A stretch of DNA of 6,762 bases from assembly GCA_012798365.1 (NCBI GenBank), contig JAAZNH010000157.1:1-6762 (forward strand), written 5' to 3'. Origin of the DNA: Methanomicrobiales archaeon (GTDB lineage Archaea > Halobacteriota > Methanomicrobia > Methanomicrobiales > Methanospirillaceae). Below the pieces are notes generated by a model. It was not told where the DNA came from. It ran no database searches and saw nothing but the letters and a program-made list of their open reading frames with translations. A program made the position numbers and the translations under genes. Below are positions 1 to 5,538 of this stretch, in pieces. The stretch's first letter is position 1; the number at the start of each line of letters is the position of its first letter.

Positions 1-289
1 CGCAGTACACTTTCCCGTCATCCCGCTTATCGTAAAAGGGGCAGGAGGTCAATTTGTTGCCCGAGGGCGATACCCAGTAATAGATCCGCTCAATGTGCGT
101 AAGATCCTGCATCCCGAGACCGCGGCCGGTCCGGACCGTCCCGTCACGGAACCGGATCCAGACATGCTGCAGGATATCATCCCGCCGACCGGCAATCCAG
201 GGGACCAGGTCCTGCGGGATCCCTTTCTGGTCCCAGCCCCATTTCTCACAACAGACCCCGCACTGGAGACAGTCCTGTTCCCGGCCCAT
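1..289 (-). CDS. YkgJ-type cysteine-cluster protein, N-terminal part (runs off the left edge)
   Basis: Translating the minus strand from the ATG at 289-287 gives an open frame to the window edge (96 codons) with no stop. The N-terminus carries a CLQCGVCC cluster (residues 7-14, C-x2-C-x2-CC). Further on come SCPFYD (Cys83) and a final visible VYC (Cys96). This CxxCxxCC start followed by a CPF-type motif and another cysteine is the hallmark of the YkgJ/UPF0153 family, thought to bind zinc or an iron-sulfur cluster; the biochemical role is not established. The expected C-terminal motifs (a CxIY...RP..CR-type stretch) would lie outside the window. An in-frame ATG at 307 adds six residues (MYAGTI). 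I prefer 289 because a GGA lies 6 nt upstream of it, whereas 307 has no Shine-Dalgarno-like sequence. The gene diverges from the large kinase gene. No transmembrane segment or signal peptide is visible. Confidence 0.8.
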   Translation of the reverse strand, partial: MGREQDCLQCGVCCEKWGWDQKGIPQDLVPWIAGRRDDILQHVWIRFRDGTVRTGRGLGMQDLTHIERIYYWVSPSGNKLTSCPFYDKRDDGKVYC

Positions 290-322
290 GATTGTTCCGG
301 CATACATTGTGCCGGAAAAGGT

Positions 323-332
323 AATACGTATT
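323..332. repeat. 10-bp perfect palindrome in the divergent intergenic region
   Basis: AATACGTATT reads the same on both strands. It lies between the start of the minus-strand cysteine-cluster gene and the AT-rich element at 355-367. If that element is the minus-strand TATA box, the palindrome would fall near that gene's transcription start, where a repressor could act. A 10-bp palindrome can also arise by chance, so operator function is only a possibility. Confidence 0.3.
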
Positions 333-354
333 GGCTTTTCCCAAAGGAAAACTG

Positions 355-367
355 CCAAATATTTTTG
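355..367. promoter_or_regulatory. AT-rich TATA-like element between divergent genes
   Basis: The stretch CCAAATATTTTTG contains the palindromic core AAATATTT (357-364) and is the most AT-rich patch between the two divergent starts. Read on the plus strand, a TATA box here would place transcription start near 385-390. That leaves a short leader with the GGAG (390-393) and AGGT (397-400) elements before the ATG at 406. Read on the minus strand it would place the start near 335, about 45 nt before the ATG at 289. It could therefore serve either gene or both. A second candidate for the plus strand is CATATTTA at 381-388, which would instead favour translation from the ATG at 466. Assigned by position and composition only. 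Confidence 0.45.
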
Positions 368-397
368 ACGGACTAACGCACATATTTACGGAGAGCA

Positions 398-422
398 GGT
401 ACAGTATGCCGCTACCTGTACC
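398..422 (+). promoter_or_regulatory. Inverted repeat placing the ribosome binding site in a stem and the start codon in the loop
   Basis: GGTACAG (398-404) and CTGTACC (416-422) are perfect 7-bp reverse complements separated by 11 nt. In the mRNA the 5' arm would contain part of the AGGU Shine-Dalgarno-like element (397-400), and the AUG at 406-408 would lie in the loop. An overlapping alternative pairing, CAGGTA (396-401) with TACCTG (413-418), is also possible. The structure is followed by seven A residues (424-430). It could dampen initiation at 406, or be a dyad operator in DNA. If the true start is 466, it would be a leader element or a coincidence. Confidence 0.4.
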
Positions 423-3400
423 CAAAAAAACCGGTGAATTATCCCCGCCCGGTTACCCGAACATTATGCCCCCCTTCACTATCCTCTATGTTGATGATGA
501 GCCCGACCTGCTCGTTCTTGGAAAAGCCTTCCTGGAAACCATCGGGGATTTCACCATCGATACCCGCGAGTCGGCGCCCGAAGGCCTGGATGCAATCCGG
601 TCGGGGAAGTATGATGCAGTCATATCGGATTTCCTGATGCCGGAGATGAACGGCCTTGAATTTTTAAAACAGGTGCGCAGCGAGTTTGGCAACATTCCCT
701 TCATCCTCTTCACCGGCCGGGGCCGCGAGGATGTGGTCATTGAAGCCATCAATTACGGCGTGGACTTTTATATCCAGAAAGGCGGGGATGTAAAAGCCCA
801 GTTTGCCGAGCTGGCCCACAAGATCCGGATGGCGGTTGAACGCAAACGGGCCGTTGATGAGCGGATCGAATCCGAGAACCGGCTCATCACCATCTTCCAT
901 GCAAGCCCCATCCACCAGATGATCACCGAGTACACCACTGACCGCATCATCGATATCAATGACCGTTTCCTGCGGGATCTCCATCGCACCCGCGAAGAGA
1001 TTATCGGACATACAACCTCCGAAATCGGGCTGATGCCGGACCCGGCAACCATGCAGGAGCTGAAACGGGAACTGGCAGCCTCGGGCTTTGTCCGTAATGT
1101 CCCGGTCACGGTGCGGGGAAGCAGGGGGAATGTTTACACGTCCCTCACCTCCATGACCCGGCTGCAGGTGCATGACAAGGATCTCGTCTATACCCAGTCC
1201 GTTGATATCACGCCGCAGAAAAAAGCGCAGAATACGATCAATGCGCTCCTGAACGCAACACCGGATGTTTCGATGATGCTCGATACCAGCGGGCGCATCA
1301 TGACAGTCAACCAGGCTGCATCCGACCGCTACGGGATCCCGGTCAAAGATCTCATGGGCATGGATGCATTTACCCTCCAGTCCGAAGACTATGCCCCCCG
1401 GAGACGTTCCTGGTTCAACCGGGTGCTGGAAACGAAAAAACCCCTGGTCCTCACCGATGACCAGACCGGGCGGGTATACGAGAACCATCTTTTCCCGGTC
1501 CTGGACCCCGCTGGCGAGGTGACCGCGATTGCCCTCTATTCCCACGATGCAACGGACGAGGTCGCAGCCCGGCTTGCCCTGAAGGAATCAGAGGCCAAGT
1601 ATCGTCTTGTCGTGGAGCACAGCCACGATTCCATCTATATCTACCGGGACAACCACTTTCTTTTCATCAACAGCCAGGCCGAGGAACTCAGCGGGTACTC
1701 GCACGAAGAACTGATGGAGCAGGACATCTGGGACCTTATCCACCCTGACGACCGGGCATACCTGAAGGAACGGGCCCTCCAGCGGTTTGCCGGAGGTGAA
1801 GTCTCTTCCTCTTTTGTAGCGCGGATATTACGAAAAGACGGCAGTGTCAGGATTGGCGAATTCTATGTCGACCTGGTGGAATTCCTGGGCCGGATCGCGA
1901 TTCTGGGCATCGCGAGGGATATCACAGAGAAACGACGGGCAGAAGAGGCGATCCGCGAGCGTGAAGAGCAGCTCCGCTCGCTTGCCGACAACCTCCCAAG
2001 CGGCATGGTATACCAGCTCATCATGGACCGGGACGGCGGCCGCAGGTTTGTGCAGGTCAGTGCCGGTGTGGAGGCGATCCACGAGGTTACCGCGAAGGAC
2101 GTCCAAGAGGACCCTGCCCTGCTCTATAACCAGATCGCGCCGGAAGACCGGCCCGGGTTCATCGATGCCGAGAACCGTGCCCTTGCCACGATGTCCCCGT
2201 TCAGTTATACCGCACGATCCCGCACCCCGTCCGGCCGGGAACGCTGGCTCCTTTTGCGTTCTGCCCCCCGCACCCTCCCCTCGGGGGATACCATCTGGGA
2301 TGGTGTTGAACTTGACGTAACTGCCTCCCGGCAGGCCGACGAGGAACTCAAGGGGATGTACGAGCAGCTTGCCGCACACCAGGAGGAACTGCAGGGCCAG
2401 TACGAGGCGCTCCGGGACGGCCAGGAGCAGATCCTGGAGAGCGAGGAGAAATACCGCACGCTCGTTGAGCACACCGAAGACGGCGTGTTCATCATCCAGG
2501 AGGGGAAAATTGCATTTGTAAACGATGCTCTGGCAGACCGGATCGGCTATTCAGCCAGTGACATGATAGGCCGGCCATTCGATCAGTTCATCGTACCGGA
2601 AGACCGGGCGATGGTAATGGCGCGCCACACCCGGCGCATTGCGGGGGAGATGCTTCCGGAGAATTATGAATTTTCCCTTATGCACCGCGACGGGGAAACC
2701 CGGTCCCGGTTCCGGATACATGTTGGTTTCGGGCGGTACCGCGGAAAAACCGCGATAATCGGGACCCTGCATGATGTAACTGAAGAGAGGAAACGGGAGG
2801 CGGCACTTGCGGAAAGCGAGGCACGGTTCCGCGGCCTTACCGAAGAGTCACGCGATACAATTATGCTCTTTGACCGGGATCTTCGGCACATCTATGTCAA
2901 TGCCAATGCTGAACGGACATCCGGGATTCCGGTAAGCAGGTTCATTGGAAAAACTCATGCGGAACTCGGGTTCCCAAAAGACCTGGTGGCGATCTGGGAA
3001 AAAGCCCTGCGCGACGCATTCACTACCGGAAATGTCGGAAGAGTTGAGTTCCAGCTCCCCACAACCGAAGCCTGGATCGACTGGATGATTGTCCCGGTCA
3101 GGGATAGCAGTGGAATGGTTAGCGAAGTGGTTACCTCCTCCCGTGATATCACAGAACGCAAGAAAGCAGAAGTTGCACTTGCCCGCAGTGAGGAACTGCA
3201 CCGAAAGATGGTCATAGCGATACCGGATATCGTTGTCCAGGCTGACCTTGACGGGAATATCCTTTTCATGAACGACAAGGGCCTTGAAGTGGCCGGGATA
3301 AAAAACCCTGCTGATATCATTGGTACATCGGTATTCAACTTCTTTTCGTCGGAATGCCTGCCCCTTGCTCTCGAGAATACCAGGAGGATGTTCGAAAAAC

Positions 3401-5343
3401 ACCTGGGACCGGTCGAATACCGCATGGTCACAAAGACCGGTAAGAACCTCAGGATAGAAGTGAACGGCGATGTCCTGCGCACACCTGAAGGTGTGCCATA
3501 TGGCCTCATTTATATCTGCCGGGATGTTACGGGACGCCTTCTGGCTGAAGAAGCGTTGCGACAGTCCGAGGAGATGTACCGGTCCCTGTTGACCGCTTCC
3601 CCTGACGGTATCGCGATGGTTGATACCCGGGGATTCCTGACCTACGCATCCCCGCGTGCCCTTGAGATGTATGGCGTCGCGAATGAGAGTGAGGTTCTCG
3701 GCACCAGTGTGCTGTCATGGATAGCAGAACAGGAACGGGCAACCGCACAGGCAAGATTCATCGAGATCCAGGAAAAAGGGCTCCTTGTCAACCATGTTTA
3801 CCGGATGGTCCGTAAGGACGGGACACTGTTTGATGTGGAAATGCACAGCTCTGTCATTCATGACCGGCAGGGATCGGTTACCGGCATAGTCTCGATCCTC
3901 AGGGATATCACCGAGCGGGTCCGGGCAGAGACCGCCCTTCACGAGAGCGAGGAAAACTTCCGCAGGCTGGTTTCTGCAACTTTCGATGCCGTCCTTGTAT
4001 ACCAGGACAACACAATCGTCATTGCCAATGATGCAGCCGCCCGCATCGTCGGACTGAAATCCGGGGAAGAACTCAAAGGGAAAAATGCCCTTTCATTCAT
4101 CCACCCGGACTCCATCAGCACGGTCATAGAACGCCAGAAATACATGCTGGCCACACCGGGCGGAGTAGTGCCCCTTATCGCAGAAAAATTCCTTCATACG
4201 GACGGGTCAGCGGTTGATGTCGAGGTCATGGCCTCAACTACCCGGTTTGGAGGGAAGGTTGCGATCCAGGTCATTTTCCGCGACATCACCGAATACCGCC
4301 GGGCAGAAGAAGCACTCCGCAAAAGCGAGGAGAACTACCGGCGCATCATCGAGGATATGCAGGATGTGTTCTACCGGACGGACAAGAATGGCATCATTAC
4401 GATGATCAGCACCTACGGTGCCCGTCTCACCGGGTTCAACGCAGCGGATGAACTGATTGGCCGGTACCATGTGACCGACTTCTATGCCGACCCCAAAGAG
4501 CGGGACGCCCTCATGGATATCCTGAAGCGGGACCATGCCGTGAGCGGTTACCCTATCACCCTCAAGGACATCCGTGGGACACTCCACGCAGTCCGGGCCA
4601 GCAGCAGGGTTATCCTTGACAAGGACGGGAATTTCAATGGTGTCGAGGGACTCCTTCACGATGTCACCCAGATCATGGACGTAGAAAATGCCCTCCGCCA
4701 GGCCAACCGGCAGATCACTCTCATGACCAGCATCACCCGGCATGATATCCGCAACCAGCTCATGGCCCTCAACGGCTGGCTGGAACTCTCACGGGCATCC
4801 ATCGATGATCCGGACCGCATGCTCGAACTGATCAACCGCGAACAGCGGATCGCCGAGATCATCCGCCAGCAGATCGATTTCACCACGTTCTTTGACGATA
4901 TGGGTGTGAAACCGCCGACATGGCAGGATCCGGAAGTGCTCATACGGAATATGGCATCTGCCCTACCCACAGGCAACATCCAAATCGAAATCAACCTTCC
5001 GAAGATGACTATCTTTGCCGACCCACTCCTTGAGAAGGTCTTTTACAACCTGATTGATAACGCATTGAAGTATGCAGGGAGCAACCTGACCCGGATCCGG
5101 GTCCATACCGTACAGGATGCTGACGCCCTGGACTTTATTATCGAGGATAACGGGAAAGGAATTCCAGCCAGGGAAAAGAAGCAGTTGTTCCAGCGGGGAT
5201 ACGGGAAAAATACCGGTCTGGGACTATTTTTAGCTAAAGAGATTCTCGCAATCACCGGCCTTACCATCAGCGAGACCGGAAAATCAGGGAAAGGCGCCCG
5301 GTTTGTTATCCGGGTCCCGGCAGGAAAGTACCGGATTACCTGA
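406..5343 (+). CDS. Giant soluble hybrid sensor histidine kinase: receiver, ten PAS domains, HATPase
   Basis: Predicted cytoplasmic two-component kinase of 1645 residues (numbered from the ATG at 406). Residues 25-149 form a CheY-like receiver with the acidic pair D30/D31, phosphoacceptor D75 in VISDFLMPE, T103 and K125. Ten PAS domains follow at about 157-270, 274-386, 395-508, 518-640, 679-793, 803-916, 926-1042, 1054-1170, 1180-1295 and 1307-1421; most end in a DIT/DVT motif. A Gln/Glu-rich coiled coil (about 641-677) separates the fourth and fifth. The kinase core has HDIRN (H1446, with N1450 at the usual phosphatase position), an N-box NLIDNALKY (N1548, N1552), a G1 box DNGKG (D1581) and a G2 box GLGL (1604-1607). 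The ATP lid is short. No membrane helix or signal peptide is visible, and the ligands are unknown. Start choice: 406 has GGAG and AGGT upstream. The ATG at 466 would give 1625 residues and start the receiver nearer its usual length, but lacks a good ribosome binding site. A TTG at 331 is unlikely. Confidence 0.93.
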   Translation: MPLPVPKKTGELSPPGYPNIMPPFTILYVDDEPDLLVLGKAFLETIGDFTIDTRESAPEGLDAIRSGKYDAVISDFLMPEMNGLEFLKQVRSEFGNIPFILFTGRGREDVVIEAINYGVDFYIQKGGDVKAQFAELAHKIRMAVERKRAVDERIESENRLITIFHASPIHQMITEYTTDRIIDINDRFLRDLHRTREEIIGHTTSEIGLMPDPATMQELKRELAASGFVRNVPVTVRGSRGNVYTSLTSMTRLQVHDKDLVYTQSVDITPQKKAQNTINALLNATPDVSMMLDTSGRIMTVNQAASDRYGIPVKDLMGMDAFTLQSEDYAPRRRSWFNRVLETKKPLVLTDDQTGRVYENHLFPVLDPAGEVTAIALYSHDATDEVAARLALKESEAKYRLVVEHSHDSIYIYRDNHFLFINSQAEELSGYSHEELMEQDIWDLIHPDDRAYLKERALQRFAGGEVSSSFVARILRKDGSVRIGEFYVDLVEFLGRIAILGIARDITEKRRAEEAIREREEQLRSLADNLPSGMVYQLIMDRDGGRRFVQVSAGVEAIHEVTAKDVQEDPALLYNQIAPEDRPGFIDAENRALATMSPFSYTARSRTPSGRERWLLLRSAPRTLPSGDTIWDGVELDVTASRQADEELKGMYEQLAAHQEELQGQYEALRDGQEQILESEEKYRTLVEHTEDGVFIIQEGKIAFVNDALADRIGYSASDMIGRPFDQFIVPEDRAMVMARHTRRIAGEMLPENYEFSLMHRDGETRSRFRIHVGFGRYRGKTAIIGTLHDVTEERKREAALAESEARFRGLTEESRDTIMLFDRDLRHIYVNANAERTSGIPVSRFIGKTHAELGFPKDLVAIWEKALRDAFTTGNVGRVEFQLPTTEAWIDWMIVPVRDSSGMVSEVVTSSRDITERKKAEVALARSEELHRKMVIAIPDIVVQADLDGNILFMNDKGLEVAGIKNPADIIGTSVFNFFSSECLPLALENTRRMFEKHLGPVEYRMVTKTGKNLRIEVNGDVLRTPEGVPYGLIYICRDVTGRLLAEEALRQSEEMYRSLLTASPDGIAMVDTRGFLTYASPRALEMYGVANESEVLGTSVLSWIAEQERATAQARFIEIQEKGLLVNHVYRMVRKDGTLFDVEMHSSVIHDRQGSVTGIVSILRDITERVRAETALHESEENFRRLVSATFDAVLVYQDNTIVIANDAAARIVGLKSGEELKGKNALSFIHPDSISTVIERQKYMLATPGGVVPLIAEKFLHTDGSAVDVEVMASTTRFGGKVAIQVIFRDITEYRRAEEALRKSEENYRRIIEDMQDVFYRTDKNGIITMISTYGARLTGFNAADELIGRYHVTDFYADPKERDALMDILKRDHAVSGYPITLKDIRGTLHAVRASSRVILDKDGNFNGVEGLLHDVTQIMDVENALRQANRQITLMTSITRHDIRNQLMALNGWLELSRASIDDPDRMLELINREQRIAEIIRQQIDFTTFFDDMGVKPPTWQDPEVLIRNMASALPTGNIQIEINLPKMTIFADPLLEKVFYNLIDNALKYAGSNLTRIRVHTVQDADALDFIIEDNGKGIPAREKKQLFQRGYGKNTGLGLFLAKEILAITGLTISETGKSGKGARFVIRVPAGKYRIT
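874..4668 (+). other. Array of ten PAS sensor domains within the kinase
   Basis: Each unit starts with a helix of the form SE..YR.L (for example ESEAKYRLV, ESEEKYRTL, QSEEMYRSL, KSEENYRRI). It continues through a PAS core with an N-terminal DG/D-G-I strand and a GY/G-I/GF turn, and most units close with RDIT or HDVT plus a charged helix (for example ERKKAEVAL, YRRAEEALR). From the fifth unit on, the SE pair recurs at residues 679, 804, 928, 1054, 1181 and 1307 (numbering from the ATG at 406), a spacing of 124-127. The units are clearly diverged from one another, so the array is old rather than a recent expansion. No LOV-type flavin-binding cysteine motif (NCRFLQ) is seen, and no haem ligand could be assigned by eye. 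Confidence 0.85.
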
Positions 5344-5370
5344 AGATCGCTACCGGGAACACAGGTTTGG

Positions 5371-5448
5371 CGAAGGGCTGGAGGGAATTTTTTATTGAGC
5401 CCTCGCCTCTTTTACCGATTTTCTGGTTTTTTACCGGGTAATTTTTTT
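5371..5448 (+). terminator. Probable T-rich terminator after the large kinase
   Basis: Starting 28 nt after the stop codon, CGAAGGGCT (5371-5379) can pair with AGCCCTCG (5398-5405) with one bulged A and an 18-nt loop. T-tracts lie at 5388-5393 (inside the loop), 5427-5432 and 5442-5448. The last follows a TTACC-G-GGTAA dyad (5431-5441). Archaeal RNA polymerase terminates at runs of T in the non-template strand, with or without a hairpin, so the repeated T-tracts are the stronger evidence. This suggests that the kinase and the downstream gene are transcribed separately. Confidence 0.55.
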
Positions 5449-5487
5449 AGTCCGTTCTGCTGATAGTATGATTTTTCCTTGACCTAC

Positions 5488-5496
5488 TTTTATATA
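5488..5496 (+). promoter_or_regulatory. Archaeal TATA box for the downstream receiver-PAS-GAF gene
   Basis: TTTTATATA matches the archaeal TATA consensus well and lies about 47 nt before the ATG at 5539. Using the usual spacing of about 26 nt from the box centre, transcription would start near 5518, giving a leader of about 20 nt that includes the ribosome binding site. It stands in a gene-free gap just after the terminator-like T-tracts, which fits a separate promoter. No convincing BRE is recognised upstream of it. Confidence 0.65.
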
Positions 5497-5524
5497 GGAT
5501 CACTATAGCATCAGGATATTATCT

Positions 5525-5531
5525 GAAAGGA
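5525..5531 (+). promoter_or_regulatory. Ribosome binding site deciding the start at 5539
   Basis: GAAAGGA lies 7 nt before the ATG at 5539, a normal Shine-Dalgarno distance. The encoded protein then starts directly with MISILYVDDE, which is the expected beginning of a receiver domain, so both signals agree on this start. Confidence 0.65.
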
Positions 5532-5538
5532 AACGGCG

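Noticed and set aside
49..303. 84-codon minus-strand frame starting at 303
   Set aside because: It is out of frame with the cysteine-cluster protein, rich in Ser, Gly and Arg, and without motifs; the neighbouring frame from 289 is the coding one.
93..376. Two plus-strand open frames of about 90 codons
   Set aside because: They overlap the minus-strand gene that carries the clear CxxCxxCC cluster, have no recognisable domain and have no supporting ribosome binding site.
331..405. TTG at 331 as start of the large kinase
   Set aside because: It has no ribosome binding site and the added residues resemble no domain. It would run through the AT-rich promoter-like element. ATGs at 406 and 466 are better.
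424..430. Seven-A run as a programmed frameshift site
   Set aside because: The reading frame continues without interruption through it into an intact receiver, and no alternative-frame product of interest is seen.
664..1545. 293-codon open frame on the minus strand
   Set aside because: It lies wholly inside the kinase gene, antisense to the receiver and first PAS domains. Its translation shows no recognisable domain, while the sense frame is plainly a receiver-PAS protein. Other long antisense frames (1828-2472, 2848-3402, 4234-4743) are rejected for the same reason: they are by-products of GC-rich codon use.
1570..4340. Recurring DNA words around GATATCACNGA and GCAGAAGAAGC as possible DNA repeats
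   Set aside because: They are explained by the repeated protein motifs RDITE and AEEAL at PAS boundaries and are not near-identical repeats at the DNA level. There is no CRISPR-like spacing and no terminal repeat of a mobile element.
5498..5512. Possible dyad GATCACTATAGCATC near the predicted transcription start of the downstream gene
   Set aside because: Only the three outer bases on each side pair, so the symmetry is too weak to call an operator.
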